Source: Bryobacteraceae bacterium
GTDB lineage: Bacteria; Acidobacteriota; Terriglobia; Bryobacterales; Bryobacteraceae
Assembly (NCBI GenBank): GCA_026129905.1
Contig: JAHCHE010000020.1
Location: 62,001 to 126,000 of the forward strand
DNA: 64,000 nt
Direction: 5' to 3'
Shown here: one piece after another, positions 43,877 to 51,868 of the stretch
Position numbering within the stretch: the stretch's first letter is position 1
Layout: each line of letters starts with the position of its first letter
The notes under the pieces: generated by a model
The model's input: only the letters and a program-made list of their open reading frames with translations
Told to the model about the DNA's origin: nothing
The model's database searches: none
Position numbers and translations under genes: made by a program

Positions 43877-44791
43877 TTACACGCCGGTCTGCGAACCGTC
43901 GATCTTTTGGCACGAAACCAGCCGCGACACCACGCCGAAGCGGAAACCGGCCAGAGCGGCTAAGATGCTGAACGTTCGCAGCTTGAGCCCGGCGCCAAAT
44001 CCGTAGTGTTTCGCCGCGAAGGCGATGATGCCGGAGGCGTAGTCGGCGTCGAGGTCGGCGTGCTCGACCGATTCGGAGGGGGTCCATAGGCCGTCGCCTT
44101 CGGCGTGGAGCGCTTGCGCCGCCCCTAGCACGAGGATGCGCTTCCCGGCGCGCCGAACCTGGAAGAACAACTCCAGACTCGAGCCGAACTGTCCGTAGCG
44201 CTCGTCGAAGTAGTTCATTCCCTTAATGAACAGGCGTCGGACCAGCACGGCGCGAGGGTCGGGACATTCTACTGGAAAAGCTTCCGCTTCGCCGGCGTCT
44301 GCCGCGACGGCGCCCCCAGGTAGCGGGCGGAGGTACGACTCGCCCCCGCGCCACCAGCGGAACAGCTCACCGGGCGATGGGAGCTTGCCCGCCCGGGAGA
44401 CGACATTGCCTTCCGTATTCATCAGCAGCGGGCATACCGCACCCGCGGTGGCATCCGTTTCCATCCGCGCGACCAGGGCGGGAATGGTTTCCGGCAGGAC
44501 CTCCACGCCGGGTTCCAGCAAGAAGATATAGTCGCCCTTGGCGGTCCGGACGCCGATATTCCGAGCCTTGGTGAGCCCAAAGTTGCGCGGGATGCGCAGT
44601 ACGGTGACGCTCGCGAATTCCTGGTCCACCTGGCCGCTTTCGTCGCGGGAGCCATTGTCGACCACCAGGATCTCCACCGATTCGCGCTCCGCCGTTCGCT
44701 CCAGGGCTTCCAACGACCGCCGCAGCGCGGCCGCGCAATTGTACGAAACAAGGAGAACCGTGACCTTAACCGCCGGCTGCGTCTCGTCCAT
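43877..44791 (-). CDS. Family 2 glycosyltransferase
   Basis: A 304-residue GT-A fold enzyme. Marks are VLLVSYNCAAALRRSLEALE, EILVVDNGSRDESG, RIPRNFGLTKARNIGVRTAKG and GDYIFLLEPGVEV in the position of the DxD motif, where the usual acidic pair is replaced by LEP. Polymer-synthesising rhamnosyl/other transferases of this group act on cell-surface glycans. ATG 44791 gives the family start. It lies between two permease genes on the same strand; the permease downstream of it has its own strong ribosome site and a 454-base gap. Confidence 0.9.
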   Translation of the reverse strand: MDETQPAVKVTVLLVSYNCAAALRRSLEALERTAERESVEILVVDNGSRDESGQVDQEFASVTVLRIPRNFGLTKARNIGVRTAKGDYIFLLEPGVEVLPETIPALVARMETDATAGAVCPLLMNTEGNVVSRAGKLPSPGELFRWWRGGESYLRPLPGGAVAADAGEAEAFPVECPDPRAVLVRRLFIKGMNYFDERYGQFGSSLELFFQVRRAGKRILVLGAAQALHAEGDGLWTPSESVEHADLDADYASGIIAFAAKHYGFGAGLKLRTFSILAALAGFRFGVVSRLVSCQKIDGSQTGV

Positions 44792-44852
44792 CGATTCCCG
44801 ATCATAGCGCAAGCCGACAAGCGCGACTTGTGCATCGCGGCCTGGCGCGAGA

Positions 44853-47309
44853 TCAGTCGAACCGGAGCGCCTTCATGGGCGCCGCCCGGGAAGCGCGCAT
44901 GGCGGGGACGTAGCTGGCCAGCGCCGCGACCATGCTCAGGAAGACGGCCGACGCCAGGAACGTCAGCGGATCGAACGGCTCGACATTCACCAGCATCCCG
45001 GCAACCAGCCGCGAGGCGGCCAGCGCGACGGCCAGGGCGACCAGCAGGCCGGGCAGCGTCAGGATCAGCCCGCCCCGCACCACCAGCCGGCGGAGGTCCC
45101 CCGGGGGCGCGCCGAGCGCCATGCGGATCCCCAGTTCCTGCCTTCGCTGGGTCACCGCATAGCTCATGACGCTGTACAACCCGATGGCCGCCAGAAGCAG
45201 GCACACCCCTCCCACGACGCTCAACAGCGTGGCCGCTACCTTCTGCGGGTACAGCGAACTGGTGGCCGCTTCCACGAAGAGGCTGGTGGAGAAGACGGCG
45301 TCCTGGTTCAGGGCCAGCGCTTCCCGCCGCAGGGCCGGAACGACAGCCAACGGGTCCCCGGCAGTCTTGATGAACACGGAGAAGTTCAAACCCGGCGCGA
45401 ACCACTGGCGAAACGGAATGTAAAAGAACGGCAGGGGCGCCTCCATGGGCGTGTGATACTTGCTGTCCCTGGCCAGTCCGACGACGGTTGCCGCCCTCGT
45501 CCCCAATCGCATCTTGCGACCGATCGGATTGCCTCCGTGGAAGAAGCGCCGGGCGAAGGTCTCGTTGACGATGATCACCATGGGCGCTTGGTCGTCGTCG
45601 CGCTCGGTGAAATCCCGGCCATCCAGCAGAGGAATGCCGAACAGGTCGAAGTAACCCGGGGGAACCGTTGCCCGATGGATGATCATCTGTTCGTCACGCG
45701 CCGGAACGTAGCCATCCACTTCGATATGGTGCCAGGGCGTGGAGCCCGCAACGTTGCCAAGGGGCGTCACGTCGGAGTAACTGACGCCGATCACGCCGGG
45801 AACGGTCTCCAGGCGCTCGCGCAGCGTCCGGCAGAACTGGCGCTGCTCCTGGGCCGTGTAGCCGGCGCTTGACAGGTAGAACTGGGAAACGGAGACGTTG
45901 TTGAGGTCGAACCCCGGGTGGATGCGGCTGGCGTTGCGGAAGCTCCGGACGAACAACCCCGCGCCGATCAGCGCCACCGTGGCCATCGCCACCTGGGCCG
46001 TCACCAGCAGCCCGCGCAGCCGGTGCGAGCGCGAGCCCGATCCACCCGACCGCCCGCCTTCCTTCAGCGTCTCGTTGACGTTCGCCCGGGCCGACCACAG
46101 CGCCGGCGCCACCCCGGAAATGAGCGTGGCCACACCCGCAACCAGCGCCGTGAACCCAAGGGTCGGCCAATTCAACCCTCCACCGACGTCCAGAGGCACG
46201 TCCACGGGAGGAAGCAGCGAAATGAGCGACTGGCCCATCCACAGCGCCAGCACGAGGCCCACGACCCCTCCCGCGCCGGCCAGCGCCAGCGTTTCGGTGA
46301 GCATCTGCCGCGCCAGCCGTCCCCGCCGCGCCCCCAGCGCGAGCCGGATGCCGAACTCCCTCTGCCGCGAAACCGCCCGGGCCAGCAGCAGGTTGGCGAC
46401 GTTGGCGCAGACGATCAGCAGCAGCAGGACCGAAACCGCCATCAGGATGCGCAGGGGCTTCAGCAACATTCCCTGGGCCCCGAGGTGGCCCGCCCAGATG
46501 GGCGTCACGGTGGCATCCACGCCCCGGTTAGTCTGCGGATGCGCGGCCGCCAGCCGTTTGGCCAGCGCGGCGACCTCCGCACGCGCCTGCTCGATCATTA
46601 TGCCCGGCTTCAGGCGAATAATGGTGGAGGTCAGATCGCGGGTTCCACGGTAGTTCAGCGTGCCGTTCCCCGTTCCCATCGCGGTCGCCATCGTGATGGG
46701 CATCCACACGTCATAGAGCACGCCCACGGTGCTGCCGTGAAATTCCGGCGGCGCCACGCCGATAATGGTCAGCTCGTGACGGTTCAGCCGGATTGTCTTG
46801 CCGACAATGTTCGGGTCGCCGCGGAACCGGCCCCGCCACATGGCGTGGCTGATTACCGCCACCGGGTACGCTCCCGGCTTATCGCCGCCCTCCTCCGGCA
46901 GAAAGGTCCGGCCCCGCGCGGCTCTCACCTGGAGCAGGTCGAAGTAATTGGCGGAGACCAGCTCCGCCCAGGCTCGCTCCGTCTTCCCGTCGGCGCCGAC
47001 GCTCAGCGGCGTGAACCGTGCGATCGCCACGCCCGAGGCCAGCATCAGGTTGTCCCGATAGTCGCGGTAGTCCTGATATGACGTATTGACCAGGTACTCG
47101 CCGGCCGGCGTCACCGTCTCGATCAACGCCAATTCATGTGCATTCCCTACGCCAGGGTATGGATTCAGGAGCACGGAGTCGATCCAACTGAAAACCGTCG
47201 TGTTGACGGCAATGCCGAGTCCGAGGGTGAGGATCGTCACCGCGGACGCGCCGGGGGCGGTCCTCAGCATCAGAAGGCCGAATTGAACATCTCGCCAAAG
47301 CGTTCTCAT
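44853..47309 (-). CDS. MacB/FtsX-type permease (ADOP family), copy 2
   Basis: An 818-residue permease with the same duplicated PCD-FtsX architecture as copy 1. First helix: SAVTILTLGLGIAVNTTVFS. First FtsX set includes RILMAVSVLLLLIVCANVAN and the coupling motif EFGIRLALGARRGRLARQM. The second half opens with LLVTAQVAMATVALIGAGLF and ends with LLLAAIGLYSVMSYAVTQRR, LGIRMALGAPPGDLRRLV and PAMRASRAAPMKALRFD. It lies 61 bases upstream of the glycosyltransferase. Sequence differences from copy 1 are large, so this is not a recent duplication. Confidence 0.9.
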   Translation of the reverse strand: MRTLWRDVQFGLLMLRTAPGASAVTILTLGLGIAVNTTVFSWIDSVLLNPYPGVGNAHELALIETVTPAGEYLVNTSYQDYRDYRDNLMLASGVAIARFTPLSVGADGKTERAWAELVSANYFDLLQVRAARGRTFLPEEGGDKPGAYPVAVISHAMWRGRFRGDPNIVGKTIRLNRHELTIIGVAPPEFHGSTVGVLYDVWMPITMATAMGTGNGTLNYRGTRDLTSTIIRLKPGIMIEQARAEVAALAKRLAAAHPQTNRGVDATVTPIWAGHLGAQGMLLKPLRILMAVSVLLLLIVCANVANLLLARAVSRQREFGIRLALGARRGRLARQMLTETLALAGAGGVVGLVLALWMGQSLISLLPPVDVPLDVGGGLNWPTLGFTALVAGVATLISGVAPALWSARANVNETLKEGGRSGGSGSRSHRLRGLLVTAQVAMATVALIGAGLFVRSFRNASRIHPGFDLNNVSVSQFYLSSAGYTAQEQRQFCRTLRERLETVPGVIGVSYSDVTPLGNVAGSTPWHHIEVDGYVPARDEQMIIHRATVPPGYFDLFGIPLLDGRDFTERDDDQAPMVIIVNETFARRFFHGGNPIGRKMRLGTRAATVVGLARDSKYHTPMEAPLPFFYIPFRQWFAPGLNFSVFIKTAGDPLAVVPALRREALALNQDAVFSTSLFVEAATSSLYPQKVAATLLSVVGGVCLLLAAIGLYSVMSYAVTQRRQELGIRMALGAPPGDLRRLVVRGGLILTLPGLLVALAVALAASRLVAGMLVNVEPFDPLTFLASAVFLSMVAALASYVPAMRASRAAPMKALRFD

Positions 47310-47393
47310 AGCGCCGCCAAGGTTAACGGCACGCCAGCATCCTCGCCTAAGTCATTGTATTGAAAGGCGGCAGCGGCTTTCGGCTGTGCAGTT

Positions 47394-47419
47394 TCCGGAA
47401 TCGAATGTCCGGAATCGAA
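47394..47419. repeat. Two tandem copies of TCCGGAATCGAA
   Basis: Identical 12-base units at 47394-47405 and 47408-47419, separated by TG, in the 247-base gap between permease copy 2 and the antitoxin gene. No function is apparent. Confidence 0.6.
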
Positions 47420-47530
47420 CGGTCCATGGCGCTTGAGCGTGGGGTCGTATGGTCATGGTCCTCAAGACGCCGCGCCCTCGTTTCTCCAGCCTTGCAAAAC
47501 CGCTCGCTATGCCCGACACTGGTGTGTAGA

Positions 47531-47549
47531 CTCGTACAGTTTGTACGAG
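47531..47549. promoter_or_regulatory. Operator palindrome of the toxin-antitoxin operon
   Basis: CTCGTACA and TGTACGAG form perfect 8-base arms around GTT, ending 7 bases before the antitoxin ATG. YefM-type antitoxins bind palindromes with a TGTACA core, and this site has that core split across both arms. Autorepression by the antitoxin-toxin complex is the likely use. Confidence 0.65.
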
Positions 47550-47556
47550 CGGTGCG

Positions 47557-47862
47557 ATGACACGCCTCAATGTCTCGAAAGCGCGGGAGGAGTTTCCCGA
47601 TGTCGTAAACCGCGCCGCCTACGGCAAGGAGCGGACCATTGTCTCGCGTCGTGGGAAAGACCTCGCCGCCGTCATCCCCATAGAGGACCTCCGCCTGCTG
47701 GAGCGCCTGGCCCGGGAGGAGATGGACCGAATCGACCTGGAAGACGCCCAGGCCGCGCTGGCGGAACCTGGGGAAAACCTTCCCCTAGAAAAGGTCAAGG
47801 AAGAACTGGGCATGTCCGAACCGAGGCCGAGAGCGAAAAGCCGCGCGCGGAAAGGCCAGTAG
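47557..47862 (+). CDS. Phd/YefM-family antitoxin
   Basis: A 101-residue antitoxin. MTRLNVSKAREEFPDVVNRA and ERTIVSRRGKDLAAVIPIED form the Phd/YefM DNA-binding fold (about 1-55). The charged C-terminal half would wrap the toxin, and the Arg/Lys-rich tail is typical of unstable antitoxins. It sits 7 bases after a perfect operator palindrome and 6 bases before the toxin start. Confidence 0.92.
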   Translation: MTRLNVSKAREEFPDVVNRAAYGKERTIVSRRGKDLAAVIPIEDLRLLERLAREEMDRIDLEDAQAALAEPGENLPLEKVKEELGMSEPRPRAKSRARKGQ

Positions 47863-47868
47863 GCCAAT

Positions 47869-48144
47869 TTGCCGTACCGGATTGAATTTCGTCCCGCCGC
47901 GCGCCGGGATCTTGCCAAACTGGATCCGTTCATCCGTCGGAAGGTGGTCGAGGACATAGAGAAACTGGCGGAGAATCCCCGCCCGAGCGGGTACGACAAG
48001 CTCCAAATGAAGGAGAAGCTCTATCGCGTCTACGTGGGGCCGCGGAAGAACTACCGCGTCATTTACCAGGTTCGAGATGAAGTCCTTCTCGTCCTCGTGG
48101 TGAAGGTGGGGGACCGGAAGGAAGTCTACCGCCGGGTCAAGTGA
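47869..48144 (+). CDS. RelE/ParE-superfamily toxin
   Basis: A 91-residue toxin of the RelE fold, which usually cleaves mRNA at the ribosome. It reads YRIEFRPAARRDLAKLDPFI, then LYRVYVGPRKNYRVIYQVRD and VLVVKVGDRKEVYRRVK at the end; the Arg/Lys/Tyr residues of the last strands fit an active RelE. The start is TTG at 47869 after an AGG site, which should hold toxin translation below that of the antitoxin. Confidence 0.92.
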   Translation: MPYRIEFRPAARRDLAKLDPFIRRKVVEDIEKLAENPRPSGYDKLQMKEKLYRVYVGPRKNYRVIYQVRDEVLLVLVVKVGDRKEVYRRVK

Positions 48145-48397
48145 TCCAGCGGCTTCCGCCACCCCACGCTGCCCGGTTCCTGAAAGGTCCCGAACCCGAA
48201 GTCCCCTCTCCCGCGGCGCACCTCGGGCCCCTCACGGCGATTTCGAGCGCCTCTACAGCTTCACCCTTATGTCGGCGTTTCGTTGCGCCCAGTTCCGCAT
48301 CGCCTCCCGCTTTGCCAGCCGCCTACTTGGAAGTGCCCGGACACCAACGTAACCGGATCTTCTGCTTGATAAATCCGGCTAGCGGCGGTAGTGGGGC

Positions 48398-48988
48398 TCA
48401 GTTGCCGGTGGTAAGAGTACGTGGGGCTTCGATTGCCCGCCCGAGATAGCCTCTCTCTTCGAGTTCACGTCGGGCCGCCTCGATCTGAGCATCGGAGAAA
48501 TGCGGCTTCACCTGACGAACCAACTTGACCAGTGCTTCTTTGTTCTGGTCTTGCCTCGCCAGAAAAACAATCGTGGAGCGCAACTCGAGTTCTTTGGCAG
48601 TCGCGCGGCCGTAATCGGCAACGAGTTGGTCCAACGCGCCGCTGATCGCCGGCAGTATGCCAGATCCACGCGTTCGTAGTTCGTCGACGGCAGGGCCGGG
48701 CCGGAGTTCGTAGCCGCCACGGTTTGCATCGTAGGCGATCTCGGCGCCTCCAAAGCCACGGACGATGTCGAGATCCCTGGCAACGTCCACGCAGAACGGA
48801 CCGTAGGTGTAGAGCGTAAAGCCGTAGTCAAAATCGAATCGGAATGCCCGCTGGAGCAGGAAGATCATCTTCTGAAGCGCGGTTTTGCCGAGCGTCATGC
48901 CCTGCGCATCGAAGCGCCGTATGAACTCGGCGATCAGAGCGTACCTCTCCCACGGGATCTCAGGATTCGATGGCATCGGATCCAGCAT
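48398..48988 (-). CDS. YwgA-like protein coupled to an HD phosphohydrolase
   Basis: A 196-residue protein of unknown function. Its core, KTALQKMIFLLQRAFRFDFD with YTYGPFCVDVARDLD, matches my recollection of Bacillus YwgA and of SocA/DUF4065-type proteins (LQKMIYIL, then YGPYS). The second half is helical and charged, with no catalytic motif. The start is separated from the HD gene stop by a single base (TGA-T-ATG), so translation is coupled. In Bacillus subtilis ywgA also lies beside the HD-domain gene ywfO, as I recall, suggesting a conserved functional pair. Confidence 0.7.
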   Translation of the reverse strand: MLDPMPSNPEIPWERYALIAEFIRRFDAQGMTLGKTALQKMIFLLQRAFRFDFDYGFTLYTYGPFCVDVARDLDIVRGFGGAEIAYDANRGGYELRPGPAVDELRTRGSGILPAISGALDQLVADYGRATAKELELRSTIVFLARQDQNKEALVKLVRQVKPHFSDAQIEAARRELEERGYLGRAIEAPRTLTTGN

Positions 48989-48989
48989 A

Positions 48990-50306
48990 TCACGGTCGGA
49001 GGGCGCGTTTCGCCTTTTCTTTGCTTGCCCAAGGAACGTATACCCGGCGTTGGGTCACTTCTTCCAATGCGCGGACGAGCGAGGATCTCTCTGAGAGGGG
49101 TACAGGCGCCGGATCAATTCCGCGATCGCTTGTCGCCACTCGAATATCCGCCGATTTATCGAACTTGTACCAGGAGTTGTCGGCTTTGTCGACGTATCCT
49201 CCCATCGTCCGCAGTTTCGGAAGAGCCACTTCATAGAAGTGATCCAATTCGGGCGTCGATGGAAAATGAGAGGTCTCATGGACCCGACGATCATGGTGGC
49301 GACTCTTGATTAACACTCCATGCGGACCAGCAGAATCGTTTTCGATAGCCTGCCATACGCGAGGGTCCGTCCAGCGCAGGAATTCGTCGAGATTTTGTAC
49401 GGCGGTCCGGACTTCGTCGCCACTGGGTGGTGGAAACGTGCCTCTCGCGCCGTATCTGTCCCCGTACTCCTGAGCCAGCAGATGACCCAACACCCCGGTG
49501 ACATGGCGATCGTATGCGCGACGCGTGTGATGGAAGTACACCTGGATGAACATCATATACCGGGCCAGGATCAAACCTTCGACTGCTTGTATACCGCCCG
49601 TTTCAATGCCGATCATCAGGTTCTCCGTTTCGCGGTCGCGGACCACCCTGAGCGTTGCAACCAAGCGGTTGATGTCGTACTGGCCGTAGGCAACGCCAGC
49701 GTGATGAGAGTCCCTCAACAAATAGTCGGCGCGGTCGGCGTCCATCTGGCCGGTGATCAGTGGCCGCCAAAACAGGAGCTGAAGTGGAAGACTGCCGTCG
49801 TTCTGGAGGAAGGTGCAGATTTCATCAGCGGAAACCTTCAGTTCGTTCGCGGGATGACCATCGATGACATCCCCCATGCAGTGCCGGATCAGAGCGGCCG
49901 AGTAGTCCTCATGCTTGTGCTTCTTGCCTCTCAGCGGGTTAGTGGGCATGACATCCTCGCCGGCGTGTGAGAAGGGGCAATGCCCGACGTCGTGCAACAG
50001 CGCGGATAGCCGAACGATCACTCGAGCCTTCTCGAGGTCGTCCTTCGAAAACCTCGGTTCGAGCTGTCCAGACGTCTCCAGTTGCGGCCGGAGTTGATCG
50101 AACATCATACTGGCCACCTGCATCACCCCAAGCGAATGCTCGAAGCGGGAGTGACAAGCGCCGGGGTAAACCATCTCAGTCAAGGCGAGCTGCCGGACGT
50201 GCCGCAGACGTTGGAACACACGATGATCGATTACGTCCTGTTCCCAGGGCGACAGCTTCACAAAGCCGTGGATGGGGACGCGGACAATCTTATCGGAACC
50301 AGCCAT
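48990..50306 (-). CDS. HD-domain phosphohydrolase (SAMHD1/YwfO/dGTPase-like)
   Basis: A 438-residue metal-dependent phosphohydrolase. The family entry is IVRVPIHGFVKLSPWEQDVI with DHRVFQRLRHVRQLALTEMV. Metal ligands are His in CHSRFEHSLGVMQVASMMFD, the HD pair in LLHDVGHCPFSHAGED, and an Asp in the later GQMDADRADYLLRDS segment. Related enzymes hydrolyse dNTPs or other nucleotides; the substrate here is unknown. I start at ATG 50306, where the family begins, although the frame is open 79 codons further into the dprA upstream region. It is divergent from dprA, with 235 bases between them. Confidence 0.88.
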   Translation of the reverse strand: MAGSDKIVRVPIHGFVKLSPWEQDVIDHRVFQRLRHVRQLALTEMVYPGACHSRFEHSLGVMQVASMMFDQLRPQLETSGQLEPRFSKDDLEKARVIVRLSALLHDVGHCPFSHAGEDVMPTNPLRGKKHKHEDYSAALIRHCMGDVIDGHPANELKVSADEICTFLQNDGSLPLQLLFWRPLITGQMDADRADYLLRDSHHAGVAYGQYDINRLVATLRVVRDRETENLMIGIETGGIQAVEGLILARYMMFIQVYFHHTRRAYDRHVTGVLGHLLAQEYGDRYGARGTFPPPSGDEVRTAVQNLDEFLRWTDPRVWQAIENDSAGPHGVLIKSRHHDRRVHETSHFPSTPELDHFYEVALPKLRTMGGYVDKADNSWYKFDKSADIRVATSDRGIDPAPVPLSERSSLVRALEEVTQRRVYVPWASKEKAKRALRP

Positions 50307-50541
50307 GGCGCTCGATGCTGTTAGGAAGCGTATCACGTCAGCCCGCACGATTTTGTCCGCAAAATTCGTCTTTCCAGACGCTTCCGTGGCTGCTCTTCGC
50401 CAGGTAGCCATGCCGAAACTGGTTGCGCAGCCCTCCAGTCGGGACACTCGCAGACGCGCTCGCCCGTTCCTTCCTTTGCGGACCCGCCTGAGAGTCTTCT
50501 CCCTCCTCGCCACCATCTCGGTTGAGAGCCCTTCCGTCACC

Positions 50542-51714
50542 ATGCTCGCGGTAAAGGCCGATCACGACGAGGAATTGCACTGGCTGGCCTTGCGCCTCGC
50601 TCCGGGGCTCGGAGCGCGGAAAGCCAAGCAGTTGCTGGACGAGTTCGGTACGCCGCAAGCCATCTTCCGCGCTTCGCGGTCGGAACTCGAAGCGGCCGGC
50701 ATCAGCGGGAGCGTTGCGCAGAGCATCGCCAGCGGCTGCCCGTTCGAGGAGGCCGCGGCCCAGCACCAGAAGGTTCTAGATACCGGGACGCACATCCTCC
50801 CGATTCGCGATCCCCGATATCCCGCAAGCCTGCGGGAAATCTTCGATCCGCCGGTGGTGTTGTATGCGCGCGGCCGGGTGGAACTGCTGCAATCGCCGAT
50901 GCTCGCCGTCGTGGGGACGCGGCGGCCGACGCCGTACGGAATGGCGGTCGCGGAGCGCCTGGCCTCGGACCTGGCGAGGGCGTCGCTGACCATCGTCAGC
51001 GGCATGGCGCGAGGCATCGACACGGCCGCGCACAAGGGCGTACTGGCCATCGGCGGCGACACCGTGGCGGTGTTCGGGTGCGGCGTCGACGTCATTTACC
51101 CGGCCGAGAACCGGCGACTGGCGGCCCAGATCGCCGAGAAGGGACTGCTGGTCACCGAATACCCACTGGGGGCCCCCGGCCACCCCCAGAACTTCCCGGT
51201 CCGCAACCGCATCATCGCCGGAATGAGCATTGGGGTCCTGGTCGTCGAGGGGGCGCAATACAGCGGGTCGGCCATCACGGCGAAGCTGGCCATGGAACAA
51301 GGCAGGGAGGTGTTCGCCGTGCCGGGTAATGTCACGTCGAAGATGAGCTGGGGGCCTAACTTGCTGATAAAGCAGGGGGCAAAGCTCGTGCAGGACTGGA
51401 ACGACGTTGTGGTCGAACTGCCGCCGGAACACCGCCGGCGCTTGGCGGAGCGCGCTCAGGACCGCCTCGCCGAGGCCGGGTCTCCCGCGGCATCTTGCGG
51501 GCCCGATCAAGCATCTCTTCCTATGGGACCCGCCAGCCAGGTAGCCCGGGAGGTCCTGGGGCGTCTAAGGGTCGATTGTGCCACCCAGCTCGATGACCTC
51601 CTGGAAAAGCTGGCAGACTACTCCTCGTCCGAACTGATCGCCGCCCTGTTCGAGTTGGAAATGTCCGGTCTTGTCCGGCAGCTTCCGGGGAAGAACTTTG
51701 TTAAAGTGTGGTAA
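50542..51714 (+). CDS. dprA: DNA-processing protein DprA
   Basis: DprA binds incoming single-stranded DNA and loads RecA during natural transformation. The 390-residue product has an N-terminal SAM-like domain (LRLAPGLGARKAKQLLDEFG), then the Rossmann fold with AVVGTRRPTPYGMAVAERLA, TIVSGMARGIDTAAHKGVL, FGCGVDVIYPAENRRLA, NFPVRNRIIAGMSIGVLVVE and GNVTSKMSWGPNLLIKQGAK. A C-terminal winged helix covers about 330-390. ATG 50542 fits the family; the long upstream frame has no homology. Confidence 0.96.
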   Translation: MLAVKADHDEELHWLALRLAPGLGARKAKQLLDEFGTPQAIFRASRSELEAAGISGSVAQSIASGCPFEEAAAQHQKVLDTGTHILPIRDPRYPASLREIFDPPVVLYARGRVELLQSPMLAVVGTRRPTPYGMAVAERLASDLARASLTIVSGMARGIDTAAHKGVLAIGGDTVAVFGCGVDVIYPAENRRLAAQIAEKGLLVTEYPLGAPGHPQNFPVRNRIIAGMSIGVLVVEGAQYSGSAITAKLAMEQGREVFAVPGNVTSKMSWGPNLLIKQGAKLVQDWNDVVVELPPEHRRRLAERAQDRLAEAGSPAASCGPDQASLPMGPASQVAREVLGRLRVDCATQLDDLLEKLADYSSSELIAALFELEMSGLVRQLPGKNFVKVW

Positions 51715-51868
51715 GGCGCCCTAGAGACAGAGGGGTTCCGCCGGCGCTGACTTGCTAAAGTCTTAATATTCCTAGCCGCCGCGGTAGGTTTGCGCGCGGC
51801 GGGCCGGCGCCCCGGGGAGGAGATCGTCTCCGCATCATCATCTGAGGAGGAGGGCGAACCGGATTCAT

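Noticed and set aside
50350-50365. ATTTTG-TCCG-CAAAAT inverted repeat in the HD/dprA divergent region
   Set aside because: Six-base arms are short enough to occur by chance, and no promoter elements line up with it.
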